DNA of 64,000 nt, taken from assembly GCF_027580225.2 (NCBI RefSeq), contig NC_073354.2:7974001-8038000 (forward strand), given 5' to 3'. Below the pieces are notes generated by a model that was given only the letters and a program-made list of their open reading frames with translations, was not told the DNA's origin and ran no database searches. This document shows, in pieces, positions 1-51,854 of this stretch. How positions within the stretch are numbered: position 1 is the first letter of the stretch; each line of letters opens with the position of its first letter. The position numbers and the translations under genes are program-made. Source of the stretch: Misgurnus anguillicaudatus. Taxonomy: Eukaryota; Chordata; Actinopteri; Cypriniformes; Cobitidae.

Positions 1-337
1 AGTGAAAAACTAAAAAAGAAATAGTCTCTCGGTGGTTGCCAGATACGATGAGACTCACAGGTGCAGTGACACGACCAACCTTAGCTAGTATCCGCCCATC
101 CAAGGCAAATACAGTTGTGGGTTCCTGAAGGTTCACCAGCGGAATGCCGTGCCGTAAAGCCCATGCCTCATCCACGAAGCTACCCTCGGAGCCAGAGTCA
201 ATGAGGGCCAGACAAGAAGCCGAGGAACTCGGCCAGCGGAGGGAGACCGGTAAGGTAGTCCGAGAGAGAGGAGGAGGGGGAAAAGAGGCGACGCTCACCC
301 GTATCCCTCTCTCTACCGGTGAGCCCTGGCTTTTAAA
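1..337 (-). CDS. Pol N-terminus with aspartic protease (partial)
   Basis: The -1 frame relative to gag is open from the slippery site at 331-337 to the window edge. It contains LALIDSGSEGSFVDE around 160-210. DSG is the catalytic triad motif of retropepsin-like proteases, and the following sequence fits the protease fold of fish gypsy elements. The rest of Pol is outside the window. Expression would need -1 ribosomal frameshifting near the gag end. Confidence 0.7.
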
Positions 338-1224
338 GGGCAGGAGGAGGCAAAGTGATCATCCGAGCCGCAGTAGAGGCAAAGCCGGTTGGAGATGCGG
401 CGATGGCGTTCGGCAGCAGAAAGGCGAATCCCGCCTAGTTGCATCGGCTCAGTGTCGGGGACGGCTGAGGAAGAGGAACCGGCAGCCGGGGAAGAGAGGA
501 GTGACGTCTCCACATGACGCGTCTTCCGGCGCAGCTCGAAACGTCTCTCAACACGTAGCGCTAGGTCGATGAGGGGGTCGAGACGGGATGGAACCTCACG
601 AGCCAGTACCTCATCCTTGATATCAGCATTTAGACCCTCAATGAAGCGAGCCACCAGCGCCGGCTCATTCCATCCACAGGAGGTTGATAAAGTGCGGAAC
701 TCCACGGAAAAATCCGCCACCGAGCGCCTGCCCTGGCGGAGGCTGGACAACAGGCGAGAAGCCTCAGGCCCATGGACAGACCGGTCAAAAACCCGCAACA
801 TCTCCTCCTTAAACAGGACATACTGAGCCAGACAACCGGCATCGGTGTTCCAAGCAGCCGTTCCCCACTCTCGAGCCCGTCCCTTGAGAAGAGAGATGAC
901 GTAGGCGATCCGGGAACGATCTCTAGCATAGGTGGCAGGCTGAAACGAAAAAACAACCTCACATTGCGTCAAAAATGATAAACATTCAGTCTGCTCACCA
1001 GAGTAGCACGGGGGATTATTCACACGCGGCTCCGGAGCCTCCGGGAGTCTCGGGGGAGAGGGCTCTATGCGGAGAAGGTGAAGCTGCTGGGAGAGATCGG
1101 TTACTTGGGCAGCGAGAGAATCAACGGCATGACGGGTAGCAGCGAGTTCCTCGTCATGTCTGCCCAGCATAGCACCTTGCAGCTCAATGGCAGCCTGAAA
1201 AGGATTATCCTCCGCGGGATTCAT
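313..1224 (-). CDS. Retrotransposon Gag polyprotein
   Basis: This is an uninterrupted frame of 303 codons that starts MNPAEDN. The upstream in-frame Met at 1308 would add 28 residues of leader-like sequence, so the Met at 1224 is preferred. The middle part looks like the capsid-like domain of gypsy Gag proteins (AREWGTAAW, then FDRSVHGPEASRLL). The C-terminus holds one CCHC zinc knuckle, C-x2-C-x4-H-x4-C, at about residues 282-295, for nucleic-acid binding. The gene ends with TAG at 313-315. Its tail overlaps pol, which is in the -1 frame. The antisense reading over the same region is a shadow. Confidence 0.8.
   Translation of the reverse strand: MNPAEDNPFQAAIELQGAMLGRHDEELAATRHAVDSLAAQVTDLSQQLHLLRIEPSPPRLPEAPEPRVNNPPCYSGEQTECLSFLTQCEVVFSFQPATYARDRSRIAYVISLLKGRAREWGTAAWNTDAGCLAQYVLFKEEMLRVFDRSVHGPEASRLLSSLRQGRRSVADFSVEFRTLSTSCGWNEPALVARFIEGLNADIKDEVLAREVPSRLDPLIDLALRVERRFELRRKTRHVETSLLSSPAAGSSSSAVPDTEPMQLGGIRLSAAERHRRISNRLCLYCGSDDHFASSCPLKARAHR
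331..337 (-). other. -1 frameshift slippery heptamer (T TTA AAA)
   Basis: In the gag reading frame the codons are CCT TTA AAA, so the heptamer T-TTA-AAA has the X-XXY-YYZ form of known -1 frameshift sites. It lies 16 nt upstream of the gag TAG codon. The pol frame is open across the overlap. The downstream stimulatory RNA structure was not modelled. Confidence 0.6.
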
Positions 1225-1309
1225 GTGGTCTGGTTGGATTATTCTCTCACGGGAACAAAAGAGGACCAAAGGCAAATTAGCAGGTGAGTCTTTTGCTTTA
1301 ATATACACA

Positions 1310-1910
1310 GTTCGAGCCGTACAGGTAGTGGCACTTGGTGAACAAGAAAATAAAACAAAACACAGGCAAAGCCACTCAGGTAATGAAACTTAGGAGGTCA
1401 CAGTCCTTTAAAAGGTAAAGCAAAACTTGTCCGCGTGGCTGTGTAACCAGGGGTAGGCAGACAGACTTGGCCGACACCGCGGCGTTCAAAGGCAGGCTGT
1501 GACCGGCTGCGGCAGCAGCGACGGGCTCGAGAGAGGGAGAGAAGAAATACTGGAGCGCCTGAGTTGCCAAGGCTCTTTCCACACACCTCCTCAGCAGAGT
1601 AACTGTACAGAGAGCAGACTGGATAACACACAGGAGAAACTGCTTATCACAGATATTTACAAAGACTCGACTGGACAGGACAGGAGCACGGCTCCGTATC
1701 TAACACAGAGTGAGACACAACACAACGTGACCATCATATAATAATCCAACAGAGGAAGGAAGGGAAAAAAAAGGGAACTATATATAGGGAGGTAAATCAC
1801 AAGATGAGGAGCAGGTGAGAAAATGAGGAACACCTGGGGGAAGCGCTAATAGGTTAACTAGCGAGTAAATGAGAAAAGGTAAAATAGAGAAAGAACCCAA
1901 AGACGTAACA
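1310..1910 (-). repeat. Putative 5' LTR of the gypsy element
   Basis: On the minus strand it starts with TG (TGTTACGTC, from 1910) and has a TATA-like box around 1778-1787 (CTATATATAG), as expected for an LTR promoter. An ATTAAA poly(A)-like signal lies near 1300. The inner edge and the primer-binding site could not be fixed, because the partner LTR is outside the window; the left coordinate is approximate. Confidence 0.5.
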
Positions 1911-2539
1911 GTTTCTTTAATTGAGATGCGTGTCATGCAATATCCACTTCTCGCCACATGGTTGTAGTATTTTTTTACTAAATACTACAATAAATACGTG
2001 AAGAAGAACCAATGTACAGCCCAACACTCCCTTACCAATAGACAGTGAGCACTTTCAGCTAGAAATAGATCTGATTCCTCTGAATACAGTCTGAAATAAT
2101 AGCAGCTTTAGCCACATTAACACTAAAATATGCTAACAAACACATTTAAAAAAGCTTTTGAGTAAAATTAACCAGTCAGTGGCTGTGCGAGGGGCTTTTT
2201 CAGTGTGATGTCATATTAACAAGAGAATCAAAACAGCATGTCTGCTGAGACTGAGATTGCTTTGGTTTAATGGGGATTAAAAAAGGAGTGGGTGGATTTT
2301 TTGTCATTGTTGGGTTGTTATGTTCACACACTGCCAACACACATTTATGTCCAAACACCTTTTAAAAGTGCATCTTGCGTAATATGTGCCCTTGAAGGCA
2401 TAGGCCCACATGCACTTTTTTTTAGAGCAGTCAATAATAGCCCTTAATAGATGTGAACAAAATCAGGGTGAGTCCATAGGACTACTTTAGATGACAGAAA
2501 AAAATATTTACTGAATATTCATGTATAATAATAATGATA

Positions 2540-2835
2540 CATTATTATCCCGTGTACTGTGTGTAATTATTGTGTATATTTAACCACACACACATACATA
2601 TATTCATGTCAGATTTTTTTTATATATATCAATTTATTTATTTATATATAATATAGAATATATAAAAATATAAATAAATATATATACACATGTAAATGTT
2701 TCTTAAATACATACATGAATGTGTGTGTATTTACATGTACACAATAATTACACACAGCACACACTCATATATTATGCCAAAAATCACTTTTATTTTGTAT
2801 GCGATTAATCGCGATTAATCTTTTCCCAACGATTC
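2540..2835 (-). repeat. MITE-like repeat with GATTAATCGCGATTAATC end
   Basis: AT-rich imperfect palindrome with TGTGTGTATTTACATG and CACACACATACATATATTCA arms. It ends in TGCGATTAATCGCGATTAATC. The same motifs recur at 17570-17720 and 18400-18480. Borders approximate. Confidence 0.5.
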
Positions 2836-3689
2836 TGTGGTCACTGCACAGCACCAATCTGTTACTGTCAGGATTGGGACAATTTTATCCAGCGGAAGAT
2901 GGACTTTTACTGATCTTTCTTTATTAAAGTTGATGTATGTTTCTTTGCTTTACTATTTGTATTGTGTGATAATTGTTTTATAAAAGCAATAAGGTACTCA
3001 AAGCTTGTACGGTGAATAAGTCAAACTGAAGAGGTTACATTGACTCCACTTGTTGTCGCGCCTAACAACGGCCTTCAGCTTTGACTTATTGCAGGATACA
3101 GCACATCCTCTCATACCTTATTACTTACGTAATTCTTATTAAAAATGAGTTTTAATATATGTATAGTAAATTTCATCTTTAAGCAATTTATTGTGAAAGT
3201 GCCTCTGCATTTAGCAGATTGCTTTTGTTCACTATTGTAAAAAACAACAACACACGTCTGCAGGTTTTTGTTTAATAATGGCTGTGTGTTTGCTTACTTA
3301 AGTTCACTTTCAGTATCCTCAAAGACAAACCAGCCGTGCTGATATTGTGCTGTGCACAGACGACACTAAATGTCAAAGTAAATATTAACTCAGTCCAGCT
3401 TAGCGCAGTGGAAACCTGCTTCATCTTTCATATGTCTGCGCGTATGTGTGTGTGTGTGTGTCTTCTGCCTGAACACATTTCACCTGTCAGCGTTCTTCTG
3501 CTCAACAACACTGTTATTCAAGCTATATAATATTCCTGCTAATCCTCGGTCCTGTCCTTAAGATACATCTCAAAAGTTAAGATACACAAGATACTTAAGA
3601 TACATATAAAAGTTGTATCTTAGCAGATGTTTTTAATCAAATTGACTGCAAACTCATTCTTGATAATAAGACTGTTTGTCTCAGTGGTA

Positions 3690-4250
3690 GAAATGTCCTC
3701 TGTGGTGTTCGGACATCAGCAAACATCACTACAGTTAGACTAAAGTTTAAAGCTTTTCTAGAGGCCTAAATATAAACATTTCTCATACTGCCATTTAATA
3801 AGAAAAGTGATGCAAAAATTATCCAGAGACGTTTTTTATGTCCACTTACAACCCTAGGATTTTCCTTTAGAATGAAATGGTCTAATATTACCTTATTTGA
3901 AAGGGTCATGAATATTAATGTTGAGCTCTGCTCTGATTGGCTTTTTCTCAGAGCAGCTCCTTCAGTAGCTCTGTATGTGTGCAAACACATCTTATGTTTG
4001 AGCCTGTATCAGATGAAGAAACAGATTTTGAGGAATAATCAATTGTTTGGAGATTGTTAATGGACGTTTCTGAGTGGTAAGTTTGTGTTATTTCAGTATG
4101 GACCTACAAAACGTAACTGTAACATCAAGTCACTAGAACTTCAGCCTAAACGCTAGGATATAGCATTAACTAGCATATAGCGCTAACTCAACAGTCACAA
4201 CTTTGTTTTTAGCATTATATCAACGTTGTACTTAATTTAATGTGTAATTT
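3690..4250 (+). repeat. Dispersed repeat, copy A
   Basis: Holds GAGCTCTGCTCTGATTGGC and CAGCTCCTTCAGTAGCTCTG, followed by AACGTAACTGTAACATC. A diverged reverse-complement copy occurs at about 13050-13620, so the two form a large inverted pair 9 kb apart in cdk19. Confidence 0.65.
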
Positions 4251-4432
4251 AATGTGTGGGGGCATACATTACATAACAATCGGTGTTATGTTGAGATTGG
4301 TCTGTTTTCCAGCGGTCTTTTGCATGCACAACTCTTATTATTCACCTATGCCTAGATAAATACAGTTTTACAGTCTACACCACCTTTAAAGTATTTTATG
4401 TGCCAGTGGATGAACCTGATGATAGTATAGAC

Positions 4433-4899
4433 CATAGATGTGTATAAAGGCTAGATGTCTTACGGCGGAGTCTCTAACGTCATCACCTGGCGGACATCTT
4501 ACCTCAGACAGCTCACTCACTTGTAGCATTGAGTTTAATGGTGCAGGTCCTTTTAAATGACCATAACTTGCTCATTTTTCTACCGATTTTCAAACGATTT
4601 GATTTTTAACAAACGTTATTAACGTGGCTATAATTCTGGATGTTTTAACATGTTTAATGAATTTTTTATTTATTTTTAGTATAGGTATGCAGTGTCATAG
4701 GTACATCTTTGACGTTTTTAACAAACCAAACCGTTTGAAAATCTGTAAAAAATTAAGCAAGTTTTTGTAATTTAAAAGTACTTGCATCATTAAAACTCAA
4801 TGCTACGAGTGAGCGAGCGCCCTGTAGTAAGATGGCCGCCAAAATGCGGACGTTCCACTCTATTGGCCAGCAGACATCTAGCCTTTATACATATCTATG
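4433..4899. mobile_element. hAT-type MITE with perfect 8-bp TSD, copy 1
   Basis: Begins CATAGATGTGTATAAAGGC and ends CTTTATACATATCTATG, with long inverted arms; the CAATGCTACGAGTGAGCGAG arm mirrors the CACTTGTAGCATTGAG arm. The 8-bp duplication GTATAGAC flanks both ends (4425-4432 and 4900-4907), the hallmark of the hAT superfamily. It has no coding capacity. A second copy is at 59324-59803. Confidence 0.8.
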
Positions 4900-4938
4900 G
4901 TATAGACACCCAGTGTTCGGCTCTTTAAACGTGGTTAA

Positions 4939-5256
4939 AGGACAGTTCACCTGAAAATGAAAATTCTGTCATCATTTATACACCCTCAAGTTATTGCAAG
5001 CCTGCATACATTTTTTATTCTGCTGAAAACAGAGGAAGATATTTGTAATCAAGCAGGATACAAGAGCACCATTGACTTCCATAGCAGGAAAGAAAAATAC
5101 TATGGGAGTCAATGGTGCTCAAAAACGGCTTGGCTACAAACATTGCTCTTTCTTTGTGTTCAGTAAAACAAAGACATGTATACAGGTGGAGGTGTGTAAC
5201 AACTTAAAGCGCAATATAAGCTCGACTTATATATTCTTTTTGGGTGAACTATCCCA
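4939..5256. mobile_element. TTAA-type palindromic MITE (GTTCACC family)
   Basis: Begins AGGACAGTTCACCTGAAAATG and ends GGGTGAACTATCCCA, with TTAA at 4935-4938 and 5257-5260. The arms carry ATTCTGTCATCATTTA and a central GACTTCCATAG hairpin. This very common cyprinid family recurs at 7225, 14332, 16916, 24650, 48675 and 62150. Confidence 0.75.
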
Positions 5257-5427
5257 TTAAGTAATGAACAACCTAGCAAGCACGCAGAACAAACAGGTGA
5301 AAATGTTAATATCACATTTGGATGTAGTCTGAAAAGCATAACTTTTATAGTGTAAATGCTGATTTATATTAATATTTGACAAAAGTTGATATATACTGTA
5401 TGTGATGAGAAGATCAGGCAGTGTTAC

Positions 5428-45636
<40,209 letters not shown>

Positions 45637-45786
45637 TTACAATAAAATAAAATATTAATTATTACATGCATTAATTAAATGATCCGATCGTTTTATTACC
45701 CCACCATTTCCTTGTTTGGGATTTTGGTCAGCTCCGCTTAATGGTCACGTGTGTCGTGACGTTCATTTATTGTGGTGCGAGGTCTT

Positions 45787-45800
45787 CTGGGAATTGTAGT
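45787..45800 (-). promoter_or_regulatory. ZNF143/STAF-like site (ACTACAATTCCCAG)
   Basis: The minus strand reads ACTACAATTCCCAGA, the core of the widespread ZNF143 promoter motif (ACTACAATTCCCAGCATGC). It lies about 175 nt upstream of the cdk19 start codon and in cdk19 orientation. Motif identity is direct; use as the cdk19 promoter is inferred. Confidence 0.65.
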
Positions 45801-46312
45801 CTTTTGCTGGATGGACCGTCGGACGATGCAACATCTGTGCAACTACAACGCGCAAATCGCACTGCGGACGACTAATGCAGTACAGTAGGGATAATATTTA
45901 CCAAACATTACAAGCGTTGTTGAAACTATTTGTAATTTTTGCATTGTTTGTTTTGTTTTTTGACAAACACTTATCCTTATATGTGTAATGTGCTATGCAG
46001 TCCGTTGTATAATTTTAAGGCTGACTAAATTCGGTGTACCTTACTTTGGTAACAATTAACCAAATAAATAAATATATGTAATATATGTTTACATTATTTA
46101 TTGTATTATTTATTTTCGAATGTAAAGGTAAGTAAATGTATACCAGTGAGCAATAATTGGATATTAATTTCCGAGTACAACTTTTACAATATAATTCAAT
46201 AGAATTTAGCAACGCAGATTTTAATTCGCCTAAACAAGGACATACGAGATGCGCCGCAACACTGCGATCTCACACTATTACGCAATCTTATGTTAAATAG
46301 GTGACAGTTACA

Positions 46313-46394
46313 GCCAATCGTTGCTTACATGAGGGTGTGCTTGTCGATCGTGATTGGCCGAAATGATGGTGACGTTTTCAGTAGGTAATAAAAG
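46313..46394 (+). promoter_or_regulatory. amd1 core promoter: CCAAT, inverted CCAAT, CRE-like and TATA-like boxes
   Basis: CCAAT at 46313-46317 and inverted ATTGG at 46353-46357 form a paired NF-Y-type arrangement. TGACGT at 46370-46375 resembles a CRE half, and AATAAAAG at 46387-46394 is a TATA-like box. A start about 25-30 nt below the TATA would be near 46412-46418. The uORF AUG would then be about 10-16 nt from the cap, similar to the cap-proximal position known in mammals. Confidence 0.65.
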
Positions 46395-46427
46395 CTCCGC
46401 GCAAGTTGCATTTTGCGCTTACACAGT

Positions 46428-46448
46428 ATGGCCGGCGATATTAGCTAA
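46428..46448 (+). CDS. MAGDIS upstream ORF of amd1
   Basis: ATG GCC GGC GAT ATT AGC TAA encodes the hexapeptide MAGDIS. This is the known upstream peptide of vertebrate AMD1, which stalls ribosomes at its own termination step when polyamines are high and so lowers decarboxylase synthesis. It lies 178 nt before the main ATG and close to the predicted cap. The exact peptide match leaves little doubt. Confidence 0.93.
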   Translation: MAGDIS

Positions 46449-46626
46449 CATTCGCCTGCGGTATTCTCTGTAAAAGGGGAAGACGGTAAAATAAACAAGG
46501 CAACTGCACCTGGACTGCTCAAGGACTGTAACTAAGCTAATAAATTATAACAACTAATAAAGGACTATTAATAATTGGATCCATCCGACGCTATAATTTC
46601 TGTTGTTGGAGTCTGTTTGTCTCATG

Positions 46627-46736
46627 ATGGAAGACGGCAGTGCACAATTCTTCGAGGGGACCGAGAAGCTGCTGGAGGTGTGGTTCTCCCGACAAGACGA
46701 AGCCAAAGGAACCGGGGATCTGCGCACTATCCCCAG
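46627..46736 (+). CDS. amd1: amd1 coding exon 1
   Basis: Encodes [20 protein letters not shown] and on to GTGDLRTIP, ending in phase 2. E10 and E13 match the substrate/processing glutamates of human AMD1. Donor GTGGGC. An extra in-frame ATG lies directly before, at 46624. Confidence 0.94.
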
Positions 46737-49700
46737 GTGGGCCAATCCGTCCGAGCTGTAGATCGAGTAGGGAGAGTTGGCCTAAACTTAAACCTCGTGA
46801 CGCTGCGCTTTGGCTTTTAGAAAACATATAACGTTAACGTTAAGAGACGCAAAGTTAGTTCTCACGATCTTGTATGAGAATGAATGAGAGTGACATGTGC
46901 TGCTGACTCTGACACTCGTTGCATGATTTGCAGCTTTGGCCATTTTGACACCATCCCCCTTTACACTCATTCATTTGATCTGTCAGGACATACGGGGGTC
47001 TCAAACCCTTAATCTACGTTAATTTTTGTATCGTAAGTTTAATGTTTTCTAAATGTCATAGGATGATGTTTTCCCGATAACCTGCTTTCAGTTTAATCGA
47101 AATATTGTCACGCGTTAGATGTTTTAAATGTATTTAGCAAGTAACACGGTTTCACTGGCCTTTATCATTAGTGTGACGACACACGCAGCTGTCATTTTAA
47201 TCGTATCTTATCGCGAAATACGTTTTAGGGTGTTTTTTCTAGTTCGGTTTCTGTTAGAGTGAATTATTGATTAACTTTAACGTGAGTTAAGGCTAATCGA
47301 TAGAGTAGTCAGCGGCTACAGCTTGCTAATGGCGCCACAACCGACGCAGCACCGCTGGAAGATGTTTGCAAATGTATGCACATTTTCAAATAAAATGTTT
47401 TTTTAAGATTACATGACCCGTTTCTGTAGCGTTTTAACTCTCTTTCTCAGTAAAATGTGCGCGAGGCTGGCCTCGTGCGCCGGATTGTTTGAATTGCAGT
47501 GATGTGAGATCAGCAGTACGCGCATGTGTTCGTGCGAAGGCTCTATTTTTAGGAAAACTGTCATGGCGGACGATCCACAGCCGCAGCTTCCATGTGAAAG
47601 TCACGGGTATGCGTCACACAGCGGAAGCTCCCCGACGCATGTGATTGGTGGAAAATTCGGACCGCTCATTGGTCAGCACGGCTGCTGTAGCATACGTGCG
47701 TCCCCTGCAGTGCCCATCGTGTAGTTCAGCGCCGCATACAAAAAAATAAAACCTTTAAAATCACACAGCCGTATTATAAATAAGTTTTGAGCTGCATAAC
47801 AACTAATCGTTTGCAGAATAAAAGTTTTTTGTTTACATTATATATGTGTTTGTGCGCTGTGTATAATAATTATGTTTATATAAATACACGCACATTTAAG
47901 AAAATAATTACGTATAAAAGTATTTGTACGTAATATATATTATACACAAATGTGTATATAGACATGTAAATATTTCTTAAATGTGTGTGTGTGTGTGTGT
48001 GTGTGTGTATTTATTTATTTATAAATTATTATTGTAGACACATACATATATTATGTAAACAAAAACTTTTATTTTGCAAACCATTCGTTTTATGAGCCCT
48101 AATAAGATCAAAACTATTTAGCATTGAAATTAATGACCTATATAATATTAATTATTATTATTATTATAGCTAACGATACATAAAACTGCTCAAATTAATT
48201 ATTTTTACCTCTCAATATTTCAACAAAATATACAGTTAGTATTTTAATTTAAAAGGCTGAATAGATTTTGTTACTAAAACAAGGATTAATGTACCCTTAC
48301 TGTTAATCTGCCCAGTGACCATGGCAGAACATGGTCTGATTTAGGAGCGTCTGTCAGTCTGGTTAACATGAACAGCAAGTAAAGCTAATACTAGCACAGT
48401 TTACCTTGTTTTGATAGGTTTGAGGACCTATAGAATATAGTGCATAAAATATGAATGAGTGAGTGCATTACGGTTTCTCTATAGTGTCCTGGAGAGAACG
48501 AGTCGCTCATTTTCTCAGTACTGTAAGCTGATCTCTGTGGTTTCTCGGACTGTCGGAATGAATGATGAGAGGTATTAGTTTACTTCCGGGAAACTGTTAA
48601 CACTCAGAGATGCACAAGAAAGAGGATCATTAAAGCCTGAGCGAAGCCGGATAAGTGTAGAAGGAACGCATTAAAGGAAAAAAATAAAGTTTTTGTCGTT
48701 TACTCACCCTCATGTTGTTCCAATCCTTTTTAGATGTCTTTGTTCTGCTGAACAAAATCGAAGATATTTTGAAGCATATTTTTAACCAAACGGATCTGGG
48801 GCACCATTCACTTCCATAGTATTATTTTTTACTTCTGTAAAGGTCAATGGTGCCTCAGATCTGCAAATATTCTTCAAGATATCTTCATTTGTATTCAGCA
48901 GTTTGTAACAGCTTGAGGATGAGTAAATTACAGAACTATCCCCTTAAAGGTACAGTGCGTAAATTTATTAGTAAGGTTGCGATTTGCAACAAATGGCTCA
49001 GTCCACTGCTCTTCCCTCACTTTTGAAACGCATAGAGAAGCTACGGTAGCCACCACCGGAAAAACATGTCATCGACGGAGACAAATGAATAAAAAAGTTT
49101 GTCCGTTAAGGGTTTCTGTAGAAACATGGTGGCACAAAATGACGACTTCCACGTAAGGGGACCCTGTGTGTATGTAGATAAAAGCGTTGTTATTCTAAGG
49201 TAATAAGAACATAATGGTTTATTATTAAAAGATCTTTATACACCCCTGATCATATAGTTTAGTATATTATTTTGCATTTCTGTCAAGAGGTTTTTCTAAA
49301 AATTGCACACTGCACCTTTAAATCAAAGTAATATTTACTGCAGCCATGAAAATACTGTCAAACCCATATGTCTCTTTCTTTTATGAAACCCAGCAGGTGA
49401 CACTTTAAAGCATACTCTTCACTTAAAAAAAGAGTAATTAACTGTATACAGTTTATTTTAGCAATAATGCCCAGCTATTTGTACATTATCCTTTATGAAA
49501 TGTGATTCCTGATCCATAAAGTCTTCCCCTATATAACAAACAGGCCATCTGAGCTAATGGCAGATGTGTGTAATGTGAGAAAACAGCAGCTGCACTCACA
49601 ATTTGCACGTATACAGCAGTGCTTTAGTATGTAACATATGTTACTGAGACCATGCAGCGCACATAGGAGACGTGTGATATTACATCACCGCCCAATTAGA

Positions 49701-51854
49701 CAAACACGATTATCCGGTTATGTGAGATTGAGTATAAAAAAATCCAATTGACTTTGAAAGACCACAGACTTCTAGAGACCACAGTATTACAGCCCAGAGG
49801 ATGAATTTATCAACCCTACGCCTTAAAAACATCCCAATGTCTGTTAAAATCAGCTTATTTATGTTTAGGTAGGCATAATAAACAAAATATTTTGTCTTAA
49901 TCATTTTCTTTGTGCATTTTCAGATTTGAATGGGATAAACTTCTGGAGAATGTGCATTGTTTGATCATAAGTGTGACAAAGACTGACAGGCAGGAAGCTT
50001 ATATACTCAGTGAGTTGCACATCTGTCTGTCTGTCTGTCTCGCCTCTCAAAAATGTAAACGCGCTGCAAGTTTCACGTTTATAAAGTGTCTCTGTTATGG
50101 GAAGATGACTGTAGTACTATCAGCGCCATTAACACATTTAACCATGTTTACATTCATTATGAGGATTTTTCTCCCGAGAAAATACAAAACATGTGAAGGT
50201 TAGCAGATTAGATCTGGGTCTTCGAGCACATCTTGCATGCATTTCTAGCATCTCATATTAAAAAAAAAGTATACCTGTGTTCACATTTTCAAATGTGTCT
50301 GTTGCAGTACAGAAGTGAGACACGGCATTGCGCCAAGTTTGCGGCATGCTACTGATCTGTGGTTTCAGATATAAAGATAAATGCATGTTTATCACTTACT
50401 GGAGAAGTAATATTTGGTGTATTATACCATAGAAAATATACTTTATTTATTTTTCCTCCCTTTGGATTCAGTTAGTCTGTAGTAAACATGTTTGCATTAC
50501 TGTAGTTTTAATAGAAATACCAATATTAAACTATGGTTATTGTGGTGTTTCGTAAGTTCTGTTAACTCTTTCCCCGCCAGCGTTTAAAAAAAAAGTTGCC
50601 AGCCAGCACCACCATTTTTCATGATTTTCACAAAAGTTTAATGCCTTCCAGAAAATGTTCTTCTTTAAGTATATAAGCAAACACTATATATTAAATGAAA
50701 GAACAGACCCTCTGCTTTCAAACACAAAAAAACCCGTTTCATCCTACGTTTATTAGTTCTCTTTTTATCACCTTTCAAATATGGGTAGGTTTCTTTAAAA
50801 ACACAAATTTTGAGAGAATTGCATTTTTGTGAAGGACTTTTGATAGAGATCAGATGCAGAGCGATCTTAAAAAAACATACAGAGTTCTTTCTCTTTCACG
50901 TGAGGCGCTACTTCCGGGTTGTATAAGTTGCAGAAGTCTGCAACCTGGTGGATAATAGCGGTATTGCAGAAACCCAGAAATTCTCGTAATTGGCAGGGAA
51001 GCTTTTTCTCTTAATTGAATGGTTATCTCGTCAATGGCGGCGAAAGAGTTGCTGTTTTTTCCACCAGGATTAATGTATTGAAAATTAGTACTTATTATAA
51101 TAGACGTATACTAATTATATGCATTTTTGGTTAAATTGCAACTTTTCGTGTCAGTCTATGTTCATTTTGACTGTGAGTCATGTGCTTAATCGTGTGAAAT
51201 TCAGCTAAAAATATACACTACACACATGTGACAATAAATGGACATTTTAATAAAGAAAGGTCTTTGTTTTTGGTGTGTTATTAGATTTGAGCGGTTGTTA
51301 TGTAAGGAATAATTGATGGAGGGTCGTTGAATTATTCATAAATAATGCACACCCAAGCTGGTCATGAGACACGATGTAAAAGTGTAAAGATATATATCAT
51401 TTTTAAATAATTCAAAGGACAAGAGTCAGTTATTCTGCTTATACCACGGTTAACACAGACGTTCCCCAGAATAAAGCAGTCAACAGCCCTGTGGTATAAC
51501 CAACATAACAAACCTACATATGCTACCAATCAGAATCAAGCATTCCTACGAGCGTGTGATAAAACATGTAATTGTAGTGCTGTCTCAGGGTTACGGTAAC
51601 TCACAGATGATCACAGACTGATAACAGAAATATGAAAAACATTTGTGTGACACTCGGGCAGATAAGTAAATGATTGTGGGTGTAAATGTGTCCTGTCGGC
51701 TTGAGAATAACAACACATTTATTATGACTGCGAGATAAAGACGAAGTCAAATCTACCTTCTTTATGGCTTTGTTTCTTGTTACAGTAGGGTGTATAAAAA
51801 GATTAAATTAAAGATTAATAAGACAAAGTCCATGTAGTTATTTACAAGTAAACA

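Larger units (their letters stand above)
1..1910 (-). mobile_element. Ty3/gypsy-like LTR retrotransposon, 5' part, cut by window edge
   Basis: Read on the minus strand, the stretch holds an LTR-like leader starting with TGTTACG at 1910, a gag gene, and the beginning of pol with a retropepsin motif in the -1 frame. This order is that of a Ty3/gypsy-type retroelement. Reverse transcriptase, integrase and the second LTR would lie left of position 1. The gag and protease frames have no internal stops, so the copy looks young. It sits in the 3' part of CDK19, in antisense terms co-oriented with that gene (both minus). The family assignment rests on gag and protease only; the outer border of the LTR is inferred. 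Confidence 0.8.
1911..5427. other. cdk19 intron 11 (right part), repeat-rich
   Basis: Intronic DNA between the gypsy element and cdk19 exon 11. It contains the MITE-like stretches listed separately at 2540-2835, 3690-4250, 4433-4899 and 4939-5256. The remaining parts (1911-2540 and 2836-3690) show no gene, RNA or recognised repeat beyond AT-rich DNA. Confidence 0.6.

Noticed and set aside
144..572. 142-codon plus-strand open frame
   Set aside because: It is the antisense shadow of the gag gene; gag on the minus strand has a zinc knuckle and leads into a protease frame.
46591..46827. Minus-strand open frame across amd1 exon 1
   Set aside because: Shadow of the amd1 exon; the plus strand matches AMD1 from the start codon to the splice donor.
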